Shown here piece after piece: positions 33,383-43,776 of a stretch of DNA of 64,000 nt; the first letter of the stretch is position 1, and every line of letters begins with the position of its first letter. Made by a program: the position numbers and the translations under genes. The notes beneath the pieces were generated by a model, which was not told where the DNA came from, did not search any database, and was given only the letters and a program-made list of their open reading frames with translations. Source of the stretch: Burkholderiaceae bacterium (GTDB taxonomy: Bacteria; Pseudomonadota; Gammaproteobacteria; Burkholderiales; Burkholderiaceae_C); NCBI GenBank assembly GCA_017992055.1, contig JAGOPK010000002.1:434001-498000 (forward strand), given 5' to 3'.

Positions 33383-34465
33383 TCACAGCTTCTGCGACTG
33401 CATGAAGTCGTCGAAGCCGGCCTCGGCAAAGCGGAACCACAGGTTCTGCTCGGCGCGGAAGCGGGCGAAGTCCTCGTAGACCTTCTTCCAGTTCGGGTTC
33501 TTGGCGCTCAGCTCGCTGTACAGCGCCTGCGATTCCTTGAACGCCAGTTCCATCGCATCCTTGGGGAAGCGGAACAGCTTGGTGCCATTGGCCACCAGCT
33601 GCTTCAGCGCCAGCGGGTTCTTGGCGTCGTACTTGGCCAGCATGTCGATGTGGGCGTAGGTGCTGGCCAGTTCGACGATGGCCTTGTACTCGGCGCTCAG
33701 GGCCTCGTAGGCCTTGGTGTTGACGAACAGGTCGATCTGCGGGCCGCCTTCCCACCAGGCCGGGTAGCCATAGAACGGCGCGACCTTGTTGAAGCCCAGC
33801 TTCTGGTCGTCGTAGGGGCCGACCCACTCGGCGGCGTCGATGGTGCCCTTTTCCAGCGACTGGTAGATCTCGCCGCCGGGGATGTTCTGCGGCACGCCGC
33901 CCATGCGCTCCAGCACCTTGCCGGCAAAGCCGCCGATGCGGAACTTCAGGCCCTTGACGTCGGCCGCGCTCTTGATCTCGCGGCGATACCAGCCGGCCAT
34001 CTGCGCGCCGGTGTTGCCGCAGGGGAAGCTGATGATGTTGTACTGCTTGTAGAACTCGCGCATCAGCTTCAGGCCGTTGCCTTCGAACATCCAGGCATTC
34101 ATCTGCCGGCTGTTCAGGCCGAAGGGCACGGCCGCGCCCAGCGCAAAAGTCTCGTCCTTGCCGAAGAAGTAGTAAGGCACGGTGTGGCAGGCCTCGACGG
34201 TGCCGTTCTGCACGCCGTCGACCACGCCGAAGGCGGGCATCAGCTCGCCGCCGGCATGCACCGAGATCTGGAACTTGCCGCCCGACAGCTCGGCCACCTT
34301 CTTGGCGAACACGTCGGCACCACCGTAGATGGTGTCCAGCGACTTGGGGAAGCTCGACGCAATGCGCCAGCGGATGTTGGCCTGGGCCTGCACGATGGCG
34401 GGTGCAGCGCCGGCGGCGAGCACACCGGCCAGGCCGGCACCGCGAACGAAGTTACGACGTTCCAT
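33383..34465 (-). CDS. dctP: TRAP substrate-binding protein 2 (paralogue of the neighbour)
   Basis: A 360-residue periplasmic binding protein, exactly as long as dctP1 and identical to it at roughly four of five positions, including the C-terminus (FRFAEAGFDDFMQSQKL). Signal MERRNFVRGAGLAGVLAAG. The putative ligand pocket segments KFRIGG and EWVGPYDDQKLGF are the same. Differences cluster in surface loops and around NIISFPCGNTGAQ, where this copy gains a Cys. GAGGAGATTCC precedes ATG. It is probably a tandem duplication serving the single DctQM permease, with different ligand range or regulation. Confidence 0.93.
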   Translation of the reverse strand: MERRNFVRGAGLAGVLAAGAAPAIVQAQANIRWRIASSFPKSLDTIYGGADVFAKKVAELSGGKFQISVHAGGELMPAFGVVDGVQNGTVEACHTVPYYFFGKDETFALGAAVPFGLNSRQMNAWMFEGNGLKLMREFYKQYNIISFPCGNTGAQMAGWYRREIKSAADVKGLKFRIGGFAGKVLERMGGVPQNIPGGEIYQSLEKGTIDAAEWVGPYDDQKLGFNKVAPFYGYPAWWEGGPQIDLFVNTKAYEALSAEYKAIVELASTYAHIDMLAKYDAKNPLALKQLVANGTKLFRFPKDAMELAFKESQALYSELSAKNPNWKKVYEDFARFRAEQNLWFRFAEAGFDDFMQSQKL

Positions 34466-34583
34466 GTGGAATCTCCTCGGGAAGGTGGGATGCTGGCGGC
34501 GACAGGCGCCTCCGCACGGGCGGGGCGCAGTCTCTGCCAGCCCAGCTTGCAAGTTCCTGAAGATTTGGCGTTTGCGCCGCCAA

Positions 34584-34602
34584 CCCGGGGAAAACCCCAG
34601 GG
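34584..34602 (-). terminator. Hairpin after pmbA
   Basis: On the minus strand CCC-T-GGGG-TTTT-CCCC-GGG forms a bulged stem 13 nt past the pmbA stop. No T-tract follows. Possible weak terminator between pmbA and dctP2. Confidence 0.35.
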
Positions 34603-34615
34603 CGCTTGCCTTGAA

Positions 34616-35989
34616 TCAGGCGCCGGCGACCTTCATGCGCTCGATCAGCACCGAGCCCAGGCGCTTGCCGCCGCTGGTGTATTCGTCGGCCCCGACGGCG
34701 ACGATGCCACGCAGCATGTCCTTCAGGTTGCCGGCGATGGTGACCTCGTGCACCGGATGCACGATGCGCCCGCCCTCGACCCAGTAGCCGGCGGCGCCGC
34801 GCGAGTAGTCGCCGGTGACGCCGTTGACGCCCTGGCCCATCAGCTCGGTGACGAACAGGCCGCGGCCCAGCTTGCGCAGCATGGCCTCCAGGTGGTCGCC
34901 AGGCTGGGTGAGCCGGCTGCGCAGGCGCAGGTTCTGCGAGCCGCCGGCATGGCCGGTGGTGGCCAGGCCCAGCTTGCGCGCCGAATAGCTGGACAGGAAA
35001 TAGCCCTGCACCACGCCGGCCGCAACGACGCGGCGCTGACGCGTGCGCACGCCCTCGTCGTCAAACGGCGCGCTGGCCTTGCCCTTGGGGATCAGCGGGT
35101 CCTCGTCCACGTCCAGGTGCTCGGCCAGCACCGGCTGGCCCAGGCAGTCGAGCAGGAAGCTGGCACGGCGGTACAGCGCGCCGCCGCTGAGCGCGCCGAC
35201 CAGCGAGCCCAGCAGGCCGGCGGACAGCGTGTTCTCGAACAGCACCGGCACCTCGCAGGTGGCGATCTTGCGCGCATTCAGCCGCGCCAGCGTGCGCTCG
35301 GCGGCATAGCGGCCCACGGCCTCGGGCGAGGCCATCTCCAGCGCATCGCGCATCGAGGTGTACCAGGCGTCGCGCTGCATGTCGCGGCGGTGGGTGGCGA
35401 TCGGCGCCACCGAGATCGAATGCCGCGAGCTGGCATAGCCGCCGCGGAAGCCGCGCGAATTGCCGGCCCAGAAATGCGACTGCTGGGCCGACACGCCGGC
35501 GCCCTCGCTGTTGCTGATGCGCGGATGGGTGGCAAAGGCCGCGTCCTCGCAGCGCCGCGCCAGCTCGGCCGCGGTGACGGCGTCCAGCGCCCAGGGGTGG
35601 AACAGGTCCAGGTCCATCGCCGCCACATCGGGCGTGGCCAGGTCCTCGGGCTCGGGCAGGCCGGCGGCCGGGTCTTCGGCGGTGAAGCGGGCGATGTCGT
35701 AGGCCGCGCGCACGGTCTGCTCCAGCGCCGCGCGCGAGAAATCGCTGGTGCTGGCATTGCCACGCCGCTGGCCCAGGTAGACGGTGACGCCCAGGCTCTT
35801 GTCGCGGTTGCGCTCGACGTTCTCCAGCTCGCCCTTGCGCACCGACACCGACAGGCCGGCGCCTTCGCTGACCTCGGCGCCGGCATCGCTGGCCCCCAGC
35901 GCCTTTGCGATCGCCAGCGTGTCGTCGATGATTTGCTGGAACTGTTCGCGGGCGAAGGCGAAGCCTTGGGAGGTGGTGGCGCCGGTCAT
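34616..35989 (-). CDS. pmbA: TldD/PmbA family metalloprotease subunit PmbA
   Basis: A 457-residue cytosolic protein of the TldD/PmbA pair, which processes peptide antibiotics such as microcins and antitoxins. Blocks: VSVRKGELENVERNRDKSLGVTVYLG, ARKIATCEVPVLFENTLSAGLLGSL, FLSSYSARKLGLATTGHAGGSQNL, and NGVTGDYSRGAAGYWVEGG. PmbA lacks the zinc motif of its TldD partner; tldD is not in this window. It is divergent from yjgA, an arrangement also known in E. coli. Confidence 0.93.
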   Translation of the reverse strand: MTGATTSQGFAFAREQFQQIIDDTLAIAKALGASDAGAEVSEGAGLSVSVRKGELENVERNRDKSLGVTVYLGQRRGNASTSDFSRAALEQTVRAAYDIARFTAEDPAAGLPEPEDLATPDVAAMDLDLFHPWALDAVTAAELARRCEDAAFATHPRISNSEGAGVSAQQSHFWAGNSRGFRGGYASSRHSISVAPIATHRRDMQRDAWYTSMRDALEMASPEAVGRYAAERTLARLNARKIATCEVPVLFENTLSAGLLGSLVGALSGGALYRRASFLLDCLGQPVLAEHLDVDEDPLIPKGKASAPFDDEGVRTRQRRVVAAGVVQGYFLSSYSARKLGLATTGHAGGSQNLRLRSRLTQPGDHLEAMLRKLGRGLFVTELMGQGVNGVTGDYSRGAAGYWVEGGRIVHPVHEVTIAGNLKDMLRGIVAVGADEYTSGGKRLGSVLIERMKVAGA

Positions 35990-36027
35990 GCGGTGGGCTG
36001 CTTTGCGTCTGGCTAAAGGGTGTGGGC

Positions 36028-36033
36028 GACAAT
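36028..36033 (+). promoter_or_regulatory. -10-like hexamer upstream of yjgA
   Basis: GACAAT lies 32 nt before the yjgA ATG and 39 nt from the divergent pmbA start. It resembles the -10-like hexamers seen before several other genes of this window; no clear -35 was found. Confidence 0.35.
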
Positions 36034-36065
36034 CATAGCCACCCCACCTCCCCTGCACCGGCCCG

Positions 36066-36647
36066 ATGCCCAGGCGTTCCGCTTCCCCTCCCTCCGACCT
36101 GCCGGCCCTTGACGACGCCGGCCGGCCCAGCAAGACCCGGCTCAAGCAGCAGGCCCACGACCTGCAGCAGCTGGGCGCCGAGCTGGCCGCGCTGCCGCAG
36201 TCGCGGCTGGACGACACGCCCATGCCCGATGCGCTGCGCGAGGCGATTGCCGAATACCGGCGCACGCGCAGCCACGAGGGCCGGCGCCGTCAGCTGCAGT
36301 TCATCGGCAAGCAGATGCGCTTTGCCGACGAGGCGCCGCTGCGCGAGGTGGTGGCGCAGTTCAAGCTGGGCGCGGCCAAGGATGCGCTGGCCCTGCACGA
36401 GGCCGAGCGCTGGCGCGATGCGCTGATCGCCGACCCGGATGCGCTGACACGCTGGATCGCGCAGTTCCCCGACAGCGACCTGCAGCAGCTGCGCAGCCTG
36501 GTGCGCACCGCCCGCGCCGATGCCGCCGCCGCGCCCGAGCAGCGCAGCGGCCGCGGCTACCGTGCGCTGTTCCAGTTCATCAAGCCCTACCTGGTGGCCG
36601 ACGCTGCCCCCGACGACGAGCAAGACGAGGACCTCGACGATGAGTGA
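36066..36647 (+). CDS. yjgA: YjgA/DarP ribosome-associated protein (DUF615)
   Basis: A 193-residue basic-then-acidic protein that associates with late 50S ribosomal precursors. Family blocks: SKTRLKQQAHDLQQLGAELAALP, RRRQLQFIGKQMRFADEAPLR and RGYRALFQFIKPYL. The C-terminal tail is acidic (DEQDEDLDDE). It overlaps the start of mog by 8 nt, so the two are co-translated. Confidence 0.92.
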   Translation: MPRRSASPPSDLPALDDAGRPSKTRLKQQAHDLQQLGAELAALPQSRLDDTPMPDALREAIAEYRRTRSHEGRRRQLQFIGKQMRFADEAPLREVVAQFKLGAAKDALALHEAERWRDALIADPDALTRWIAQFPDSDLQQLRSLVRTARADAAAAPEQRSGRGYRALFQFIKPYLVADAAPDDEQDEDLDDE

Positions 36648-37230
36648 TTTCGACCCGGTGAGGATCGGCCTGGTGTCGGTCAGCGACCGTGCCTCCAGCG
36701 GCGTCTACCAGGACCAGGGCATCCCGGCCCTACAGGACTGGCTGGCCAAGGCGCTGAAGAACCCCATCGATTGGCAGACGCGGCTGATTCCCGACGAGCG
36801 GCCGGTGATTGCCGCCACGCTGCGCGAACTGGTCGACCAGGCCGGCTGCCAGCTGGTGCTGACCACCGGCGGCACCGGCCCGGCGCCGCGCGACCTGACG
36901 CCCGAGGCCACGCTGGACGTGGCCGACCGCGTGATGCCGGGCTTTGGCGAGCAGATGCGCCAGATCAGCCTGAACTTCGTGCCCACCGCCATCCTCAGCC
37001 GCCAGGTGGCGGTGATCCGTGGCCAGACGCTGATCATCAACCTGCCCGGCCAGCCCAAGAGCATTGCCGAGACCCTGCAGGGCCTGCCCCAGGCCACGCC
37101 GCCGGTGCCCGGCATCTTTGCCGCCGTGCCCTATTGCATCGACCTGATCGGCGGGCCCTACCTGGAGTGCAACGAGGACTTCACCAAGGCCTGGCGGCCG
37201 AAGAACGCCGTGCGCCCGCCGCGCGGCTGA
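36640..37230 (+). CDS. mog: Molybdopterin adenylyltransferase MogA
   Basis: A 196-residue enzyme that adenylates molybdopterin before molybdenum insertion. Signatures: IGLVSVSDRASSGVYQDQGIP, TTGGTGPAPRDLTPEAT (the MPT-binding motif) and LPGQPKSIAETL. It supplies a step of the cofactor pathway used by the formate dehydrogenase in this window. The start overlaps the yjgA end. Confidence 0.95.
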   Translation: MSDFDPVRIGLVSVSDRASSGVYQDQGIPALQDWLAKALKNPIDWQTRLIPDERPVIAATLRELVDQAGCQLVLTTGGTGPAPRDLTPEATLDVADRVMPGFGEQMRQISLNFVPTAILSRQVAVIRGQTLIINLPGQPKSIAETLQGLPQATPPVPGIFAAVPYCIDLIGGPYLECNEDFTKAWRPKNAVRPPRG

Positions 37231-37233
37231 GGC

Positions 37234-38013
37234 TCATTTCACCAAGCGGTTCAGCCGCTCGGCGTCGAAGTTTTCCTGCTTGGCCGCGTCCTGCGGCACG
37301 CAGCCGCGGGTGGGCAGCTCACGCGCACCGGCCGACAGGGTCTCGATGGCCTGCCACAGCAGCGCGATCTGGTGCTCGTGGCCGGCGGCGTTGTCGATCA
37401 GGCCCTTCATGGCCTGGGCCACCGGGTCGTCGCCCTGGGTCACGCCATAGGCCGAGAAGCCCATCTTGGCGGCCACCTGCTCGCGCGCCGCATCGGCGCT
37501 CTTCTGCACGATGCGCGCCGGGATGCCCACCGCGGTGGCGCCGGCCGGCACCGGCTGCAGCAGCACGGCATTGCTGCCCACGCGCGCGCCGTCGCCGACG
37601 GTGAAGCCGCCCAGCACCTTGGCGCCGGCCGAGACGATCACGCCACGGCCCAGCGTCGGATGGCGCTTGGCGCCCTTGTCCAGCGAGGTGCCGCCCAGGG
37701 TCACGCCCTGGTAGATGGTGCATTCGTCGCCGATCTCGGCGGTCTCGCCGATGACCACGCCCATGCCGTGATCGATGAACACGCGCCGGCCGATGGTGGC
37801 GCCGGGATGGATCTCGATGCCGGTGAAAAAGCGGCCCAGGTGCGACAGAAAGCGCCCCAGCCACTTGAAGCCGGCCAGCCAGGCGGCATGGGCCCAGCGG
37901 TGCCAGATCACCGCATGCAGGCCCGGATAACAGGTCAGCACCTCCCAGGTCGAGCGCGCGGCAGGGTCGCGCTCGCGGATGCAGGCGATGTCTTCACGGA
38001 GGCGGCTGAACAT
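37234..38013 (-). CDS. cysE: Serine O-acetyltransferase CysE
   Basis: A 259-residue enzyme that makes O-acetylserine for cysteine synthesis. Left-handed beta-helix hexapeptides are clear: [37 protein letters not shown] broken into [16 protein letters not shown] and [17 protein letters not shown]. His in FIDHGMG and the HP of KRHPTLG fit the active site. The N-terminal helical domain is short and the C-terminal extension (about 190-259) is longer than in the short CysE class. Its start lies inside the 3' end of trmJ (20-nt overlap). Confidence 0.93.
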   Translation of the reverse strand: MFSRLREDIACIRERDPAARSTWEVLTCYPGLHAVIWHRWAHAAWLAGFKWLGRFLSHLGRFFTGIEIHPGATIGRRVFIDHGMGVVIGETAEIGDECTIYQGVTLGGTSLDKGAKRHPTLGRGVIVSAGAKVLGGFTVGDGARVGSNAVLLQPVPAGATAVGIPARIVQKSADAAREQVAAKMGFSAYGVTQGDDPVAQAMKGLIDNAAGHEHQIALLWQAIETLSAGARELPTRGCVPQDAAKQENFDAERLNRLVK

Positions 38014-38818
38014 GGGGCGGTTCCGATGGGGACGGAGTCTGGGCAGGCAAATCCAGTGTAGCCGTGGGCTGCGAAGCCTGCAGGCGCGCCACGGCAGCGG
38101 CCTTGTCCACGGCGCGGGCGATGCCGCGCAGGATGTGCAGCTCGTCCGGCGTGGGCCGGGCGCGGTTGAGCAACTGCTGCAGCCGCGGCATCAGCTTCTT
38201 GGGCACGGCCGGGTCCAGAAAGCCGATGCGCACCAGCACCTCGCGCCAATGGTCCAGCGCGCCGGCCAGTTGATCGGCGCCAGCGGCCAGCGGCTCGATG
38301 GTGCGCGCCTGCACCGCATGGCCGCCCAGCGCGCAGCGCCAGTCATAGGCCAGCAGCTGCACCGCCTGGGCCAGGTTCAGCGAGCCATAGCCGGGATCGG
38401 TGGGAATCGACAGGCACTGGTGGCAGCGCCACACGTCCTCGTTGGCCAGGCCGTGGCGCTCGCTGCCGAAGACGAAGGCCACTCGTTCGCTGCCGGCCAG
38501 CACCCGCGGCGCCAGCGCCGCGAAATGCTCGCGCGGCGCGGCCGTGGGCGGGCCGAAGTCGCGCGGCGTCATCGCCGTGGCGCAGGCATGGGTGATGCCG
38601 GCCAGCGCCTCGTCCAGCGTGGCCACGATGCGTGCACGGGCCAGGATGTCGGCGGCGCCGCTGGCCAGGGCCACGGTGTCCTCCTGCACCAGCACGTCGG
38701 CATGGCGCGGCGCCACCAGCACCAGCTCGGCAAAGCCCATGACCTTGATGGCCCGCGCGGCGGCGCCGACATTGCCGGGGTGGCTGGTGCGCACGAGCAC
38801 GAAGCGGGTGGAGTTCAC
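37994..38818 (-). CDS. trmJ: tRNA (Cm32/Um32) methyltransferase TrmJ
   Basis: A 274-residue SPOUT-class 2'-O-methyltransferase acting on position 32 of tRNA. The knot motifs are [20 protein letters not shown] (N-terminal, substrate and SAM), [13 protein letters not shown] and [23 protein letters not shown]. Start GTG 38818 ([10 protein letters not shown]) matches the family N-terminus; a TTG at 38845 would add nine residues. The C-terminal tail is Pro/Ser/Thr-rich. Transcribed with cysE, as is common in betaproteobacteria. Confidence 0.92.
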   Translation of the reverse strand: MNSTRFVLVRTSHPGNVGAAARAIKVMGFAELVLVAPRHADVLVQEDTVALASGAADILARARIVATLDEALAGITHACATAMTPRDFGPPTAAPREHFAALAPRVLAGSERVAFVFGSERHGLANEDVWRCHQCLSIPTDPGYGSLNLAQAVQLLAYDWRCALGGHAVQARTIEPLAAGADQLAGALDHWREVLVRIGFLDPAVPKKLMPRLQQLLNRARPTPDELHILRGIARAVDKAAAVARLQASQPTATLDLPAQTPSPSEPPHVQPPP

Positions 38819-38860
38819 GGCGGGGAATGCGGGGTCAGCCGGCAAAGCGGCCGAGGCGGC

Positions 38861-38866
38861 TAGAAT
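38861..38866 (+). promoter_or_regulatory. -10-like hexamer of suhB
   Basis: TAGAAT lies 100 nt before the suhB ATG and 42 nt from the divergent trmJ start, giving a leader of about 94 nt. No good -35 is visible. Confidence 0.45.
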
Positions 38867-38966
38867 TACGGGTTTGCACCGACGGACGGCCGCGATATTG
38901 TCGCCTCCGCTTCGCTGCCGCCGCTCTTTCCTCCCCGCCAGCCCCAGCCTCCGTCAGGACAGCACC

Positions 38967-40238
38967 ATGTCGCAGAACGTGCACCCCATGCTCAACATCG
39001 CCATCAAGGCCGCGCGTGCCGCCGGGGCGATCATCAACCGGGGCTCGCAGGACCTGGACCTGCTGAAGGTCACCAGCAAGGGGCCCAACGACTTCGTCAG
39101 CGAGGTCGATCGTGCGGCCGAGGCGGCCATCATCGAGGTGCTGCTGGGCGCCTACCCCGGCCACGGCATCCTGGCCGAAGAATCGGGCCGCGAGTTCGGC
39201 GCCAAGCACAGCGACTACGTCTGGATCATCGATCCGCTGGACGGCACGACCAACTTCCTGCACGGCTTCCCGGTGTACGCGGTGAGCATCGCCCTGGCCT
39301 TCCGCGGCAAGGTCGAGCAGGCGGTGGTCTACGACCCGAACCGCAACGACCTGTTCTATGCCTCGCGTGGCCGCGGCGCCTTCCTCAACGACAAGCGGCT
39401 GCGCGTGTCCAAGCGCATCCGCCTGGCCGATTCGCTGATCGGCACCGGCTTCCCGTTCCGCCGTGGCGACAACTTCCAGCGCTACCTGAAGATGATGGAG
39501 ACGGTGATGAGCAACTGCGCCGGCCTGCGCCGGCCGGGCGCCGCCGCGCTGGACCTGTGCTACGTGGCCGCCGGCTGGTACGACGGCTTCTTCGAGACCG
39601 GCCTGAGCCCCTGGGACGTGGCCGCCGGCTCGCTGATCATCACCGAGGCCGGTGGCCTGATCGGCAACTTCACCGGCGAGGCCGACTTCCTGTACCAGCG
39701 CGAGGTGGTGGCCGGCACGCCCAAGGTCTATGGCCAGCTGGTGACGCTGCTGGCGCCCTACTCCAAGGCCATCACCCGGGACGAGGGCGAGGCCGGTGAG
39801 GCGGCCGCGGCGGCCGAGTCCGGCGCCGCGCCTGAGCAGGCGCTGGCCGCGGCCCTGGGCGTGGGCGGCGATGCCGCCGACACGGCCGAGGCCGCTGCGC
39901 CGGCCGCGGCCGAGCCGGTGCGCGAGCGCAAGCCGGTGCGCATCCGCAAGGCGGTGACCGAGGAGAGCGAGGCCGGCGCTGCAGCCGAGGCCCGCCCGGC
40001 GCCGACCGTGACCATCAAGCCGGCCGAGCCACGCGCCCCGCGCCGCGATGACCGGCGCGACGATCGACGCGATGACCGGCGCGACGACCGCGCCCCGCGC
40101 AGCTTTGACCGCGACCGCCCGCGCGAGCCGCGCCGTGACGGCCCGGCCGGCGAGCGCCGCCCGGCGGCCAAGACCGGCGGCCGGCCGGCGGGCAAGTCGC
40201 TCAGCCGCGGCCCGCGCGGCGGCGGCGGGCGCATCTGA
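38967..40238 (+). CDS. suhB: SuhB-type inositol monophosphatase with long disordered tail
   Basis: A 423-residue protein. Residues 1 to about 265 are a complete IMPase: [21 protein letters not shown] (Glu-Glu metal ligands), [17 protein letters not shown] (the DPLDGT signature) and [17 protein letters not shown]. In E. coli SuhB also takes part in rRNA antitermination with Nus factors. The family normally ends near 267, but here about 155 residues follow: an Ala/Glu-rich acidic part, then a strongly basic part with four exact RDDR units and [14 protein letters not shown], ending in a GRGPRGGGG-like RGG tail. That end resembles RNA-binding disordered tails. The tail shows normal host codon use. 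Confidence 0.92.
   Translation: MSQNVHPMLNIAIKAARAAGAIINRGSQDLDLLKVTSKGPNDFVSEVDRAAEAAIIEVLLGAYPGHGILAEESGREFGAKHSDYVWIIDPLDGTTNFLHGFPVYAVSIALAFRGKVEQAVVYDPNRNDLFYASRGRGAFLNDKRLRVSKRIRLADSLIGTGFPFRRGDNFQRYLKMMETVMSNCAGLRRPGAAALDLCYVAAGWYDGFFETGLSPWDVAAGSLIITEAGGLIGNFTGEADFLYQREVVAGTPKVYGQLVTLLAPYSKAITRDEGEAGEAAAAAESGAAPEQALAAALGVGGDAADTAEAAAPAAAEPVRERKPVRIRKAVTEESEAGAAAEARPAPTVTIKPAEPRAPRRDDRRDDRRDDRRDDRAPRSFDRDRPREPRRDGPAGERRPAAKTGGRPAGKSLSRGPRGGGGRI
40044..40091 (+). repeat. Four 12-nt tandem units in suhB
   Basis: Units of 12 nt, CGCGATGACCGG and CGCGACGATCGA alternating, encode RDDR four times. Units 1 and 3 are identical, giving a 24-nt higher-order repeat that may expand or contract by slippage. 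Confidence 0.85.
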
Positions 40239-40248
40239 GCATCAGCGC

Positions 40249-43200
40249 TCAGGCTTCAACGGCAGCGGCGGCCTCGGCGGACGGCAGCGCCGCCGCCTCG
40301 CGCCGCAGCCAGTCGGCCAGGCCCTCGGCCGGCATCGGCTGCGCATACAGATAGCCCTGCAGCTCGTCGCAGCCGGCCTGGCGCAGCGCGCGCGCCTGCA
40401 CCTCGTGCTCCACGCCCTCGGCCACCACCTTCAGGCCCAGCGAATGGCCCAGGCCGATGATGGCGCGGCTGATCGCCAGGTGGCTGGGCTCCTCGGCAAT
40501 GCGCGCGACGAAGCTGCGGTCGACCTTCAGCCGGTCGATCGGGAAGCGCTGCAGATAGGCCAGGTTGGAATAACCGGTGCCGAAGTCGTCGACCGCCAGG
40601 CTGACGCCCAGCGACTTGATGGCATGCAGCTGGGCCAGCAGGTGCTCGGCATCGCCCATCAGCGTGGACTCGGTCAGCTCCACCTCCAGCGCCTGCGGCG
40701 GGCAGCCGTGGCGGGCCAGGGCCTCGCTGAGCACGCTGACCAGGCGGCCGTCGCGCAGCTGCACCGCCGAGACATTGATCGACACCTGGGGCACGGCCAG
40801 GCCGGCACGTGACCAGGCCACCCACTGGCGGCAGGCCTGGTCGATGATCCAGGCGCCGATGGGCACGATCAGGCCGCTCTCCTCGGCCACCGGCACAAAG
40901 CCACCGGGCGACAGGCTGCCCAGCTCGGCCGACTGCCAGCGCAGCAGGGCTTCCACGCCCATCAGCTGCCGGCCCTGGGCCGCGACACGCGGCTGGTAGT
41001 GCAGCGACAGCTCCTGGCGCTCCAGCGCATGGCGCAGCGCCGACTCGATCTGCAGCCGGCGCTGGGCGCGGTCGTTCAGCTCGGGGGTGAAGAAGTGCAC
41101 CCCGTCGCGGCCCTCGGCCTTGGTCTGGTACATGGCCGCATCGGCATGGCGCATCAGCGCGTCGATGTCGCGGCTGTCGTCGGGCCACACGGCCACGCCC
41201 ACGCTGCACGACACATGCAGCTCGGCTCCATCCACCAGGTGCGGCTCGCGCACCCGCGGCACCAGGCGCTGGGCGGCGATGTCGGCGATCTCGTCGACCG
41301 AGCGCACGCCGTTGAGCACCACCACGAACTCGTCGCCGCCCAGGCGGCTGACGGTGTCGCCGGCACGCACCACGCCCAGCAGGCGCTGCGCCACCGAGCG
41401 CAGCAGGCCGTCGCCGACATGGTGGCCCAGCGAGTCGTTGATGGTCTTGAAGCGGTCCAGGTCGATGAACAGCACGCCCACCTTCTCGCCGGTGCGCTCG
41501 GCACGCTGCACCGCGGCGCGCAGGCGCTCCACGCACAGCGAGCGGTTGGGCAGCTCGGTCAGCACGTCGTGCTGGGCCAGGAAGCTGATGCGCTCCTCGT
41601 TGCGCTTGCGCTCGCTGATGTCGATCAGCGCAATGATGTAGTGCTCGACCAGGCCCTGCTGGCGGTCGCGCACCGCGCTGACCATCATCCACACCGGCAG
41701 GCGCTGGCCGTCGCGGCGCTGCAGCTGGGCCTCGCCCTGCCAGGTGCCGCGCTGCTGGGCCGCGGCCCACACCGCCTGCGGCCAGGCCAGGGTGGCATCG
41801 TCGCTGCCCAGGCAGTCCAGCGGCTCGCCGATGACCTCGGACAGCTGGTAGTGCGAGCCTTGGCTGAAGGCGCGGTTGACGGTGAGCACGCGCTGCTCGG
41901 CATCCACGATGACGATGGCCTCGCCCGAGGCCTCGAAGACCTTGGCCCACAGCTCCAGGCGGCGCTCCATCAGCTTCAGGTGGTTGATCGGCGCAAACGC
42001 CGTCAGCACCGCCTGCTGGCCCTGGTAGTGCAGGCGGCGCGCCGACAGCACGGCCCACGAGGCCTCGCGCGGGCCCTGCCAGTGCACCTCGAACTCGTTC
42101 ACCGCGTCGCGGTCGTGCAGCTGCTGGAAGAAGCGCGCGCGCAGCGCCGGCTCCAGGCCGCGGCGCCAGGGGTCGTCGCGGTCCTCGCCCAGCCAGCGCT
42201 GGGCCGGTCCGTTGGCATGCAGCACCTGGTGGCCGGGCACGGCGGTGACCATCAGCGGGATCGGGATGGCCTCGACCAGCTGCTGCTGGGCCTGGGCCGC
42301 GCTGGCCGCGGCGGCCAGGGCCTGCTGGGTGGCGCGGTGCGTGTCCAGCTGGGCCAGCATGTCGTTGAAGCCATTGACCAGGCGGCCGATCTCGTCCTGG
42401 CTGTGCCACTGCGCACGCAGGCCATGGTCGCCGGTGCGGCGCACGCTGTCGGCCACCGCCGACAGCCGGCGCAGCGGCCGCGAGATCTGCTGGGCCACGA
42501 AGTACACCGCGCACAGGATCAGGCCCAGCAGCGCCAGCGCCGTGCCCAGGTGCCAGGCCATGCGGCTGAAGAAGCCGCCGATGCGCGCCTGCAGCAGATC
42601 CTGCAGCGCGGCACTGGTGTCGCGCCAGGCCGCGTCCAGCGCGCCCAGCGCACGGCCGTGCGCGGCCAGCAGCGGCGCCGGCTCGGGCCGGTCGGCCTCG
42701 ATGCGCGAGCGCGCCGCCGCGCGGTAGCCGGCCAGGGCCTGCACCAGGGCGTCGCGGCCGGCCTGCAGCCGCAGGTCCAGGCGCAGGTCGGGCCGGCCCG
42801 CCTGGGCCGCGGCCGAGGCGGCAAAGGCTTCGTCGAAGTCCGACACCAGGGCCTGCTGGGCGGCGTCGAGCTGGCCTTCCAGCAGCAGGAAGCGGGTGCG
42901 CGCCTCGGGACCGGCGGCCGCCTCGCTGCCGGCATGGCGGCTCATCGCGTCGATGGACTCCAGCAGCTGCGGCAGGCGCAGCAGCACCACCGACATCGCG
43001 TAGTAGCTGTCGAGATCCGGGTCGAGGATCAGGTTGGACTGGTTGCCCACCCGCGTCAGCAGCGCGCGGGCGGCCTCCAGCGCGCGGCGTGGTGCCGAGG
43101 CCGCCTCGGGCAGCGCCGCCACCAGGTCGGCGACGGCCTGCTGCGCGGCCAGGCCCTCGCCATGGCCGGCCTCCAGCGCCTGCACGCGGGCCTGGGCGGC

Positions 43201-43443
43201 GCTGGCGCCGGCGGCATCGGCAATGCGCGTGGGCCGCGAGGCCAGGTCGACCAGCAGCGGGCGCAGGCCGTCGATGTAGGCATTGCCGGCCAGCTCCTTG
43301 CGCGCAAAGTCGATGGCCAGAAACTTCTCCTGCACGAGGATGCCGCTGATGAAGGCCACGGCCGTCATGTCCAGCAGAAAGATCAGCAGCAGCTTGTGGC
43401 CCACGCTGAGACGGCCCAGGGCCTGGATCAGCATCTGTCGCAT
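40249..43443 (-). CDS. Membrane GGDEF-EAL cyclic di-GMP protein with HAMP and PAS domains
   Basis: A 1064-residue signalling protein. TM1 about 19-38, a long helical periplasmic sensor of about 250 residues, TM2 about 295-318, HAMP, two PAS-like domains (about 385-620, the second ending [15 protein letters not shown]), then GGDEF ([12 protein letters not shown], intact) and EAL (GVEALLRW, with [19 protein letters not shown] and DRSFV all kept). Both a cyclase and a phosphodiesterase activity are possible. AAGGGAATTCG gives a ribosome site for ATG 43443; a longer open frame to 43608 is not used. Its target could include the PilZ-like protein at 19314-20066. Confidence 0.93.
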   Translation of the reverse strand: MRQMLIQALGRLSVGHKLLLIFLLDMTAVAFISGILVQEKFLAIDFARKELAGNAYIDGLRPLLVDLASRPTRIADAAGASAAQARVQALEAGHGEGLAAQQAVADLVAALPEAASAPRRALEAARALLTRVGNQSNLILDPDLDSYYAMSVVLLRLPQLLESIDAMSRHAGSEAAAGPEARTRFLLLEGQLDAAQQALVSDFDEAFAASAAAQAGRPDLRLDLRLQAGRDALVQALAGYRAAARSRIEADRPEPAPLLAAHGRALGALDAAWRDTSAALQDLLQARIGGFFSRMAWHLGTALALLGLILCAVYFVAQQISRPLRRLSAVADSVRRTGDHGLRAQWHSQDEIGRLVNGFNDMLAQLDTHRATQQALAAAASAAQAQQQLVEAIPIPLMVTAVPGHQVLHANGPAQRWLGEDRDDPWRRGLEPALRARFFQQLHDRDAVNEFEVHWQGPREASWAVLSARRLHYQGQQAVLTAFAPINHLKLMERRLELWAKVFEASGEAIVIVDAEQRVLTVNRAFSQGSHYQLSEVIGEPLDCLGSDDATLAWPQAVWAAAQQRGTWQGEAQLQRRDGQRLPVWMMVSAVRDRQQGLVEHYIIALIDISERKRNEERISFLAQHDVLTELPNRSLCVERLRAAVQRAERTGEKVGVLFIDLDRFKTINDSLGHHVGDGLLRSVAQRLLGVVRAGDTVSRLGGDEFVVVLNGVRSVDEIADIAAQRLVPRVREPHLVDGAELHVSCSVGVAVWPDDSRDIDALMRHADAAMYQTKAEGRDGVHFFTPELNDRAQRRLQIESALRHALERQELSLHYQPRVAAQGRQLMGVEALLRWQSAELGSLSPGGFVPVAEESGLIVPIGAWIIDQACRQWVAWSRAGLAVPQVSINVSAVQLRDGRLVSVLSEALARHGCPPQALEVELTESTLMGDAEHLLAQLHAIKSLGVSLAVDDFGTGYSNLAYLQRFPIDRLKVDRSFVARIAEEPSHLAISRAIIGLGHSLGLKVVAEGVEHEVQARALRQAGCDELQGYLYAQPMPAEGLADWLRREAAALPSAEAAAAVEA

Positions 43444-43776
43444 CGAATTCCCTTGTACTGCATCGGTGCTGCCGCGCTGCAGGCCATGCTGCACCGCGGC
43501 AAGTTCTGTCCCGTTGTCGGCCATCCGCGCCGGGCATTGAGCGCCCCGGCCCACAAAGCCCGGCCATGCACCAAAGCCGAGAGGCGGTGCACCGACATCG
43601 CGCGCCAATCACGCTTGCGGGGCGCGGCGCACCCTGGTCTGCAGGGTTCTCAAGCGCCGTGCCAGCGTGCGGCGCAGCGGGCAGGCGGCGGGCAGGAAGC
43701 GAGGCATCCGGGCAGCCACGTACACTGCCACCCCTCGCTCGGCCGGCCGGGCCCTGCACCGTCTGTCGTCCTGCCC
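43444..43776. other. Intergenic region between the GGDEF/EAL gene and mutS
   Basis: A 333-nt stretch without a convincing gene. It holds the ribosome site of the minus-strand gene next to 43443 and, towards mutS, a TACACT hexamer at 43721-43726, about 50 nt before the mutS start. Several short GC hairpins are present, none with a T-tract. No repeat, tRNA or known regulatory RNA was recognised. Confidence 0.6.

Noticed and set aside
40044-40091. CRISPR-like array
   Set aside because: Units are 12 nt, contiguous and in frame within suhB; no spacers.
40999-43776. Upstream 900 or so codons fused in frame to mutS
   Set aside because: Antisense of the GGDEF/EAL gene; MutS homology begins only at 43777.
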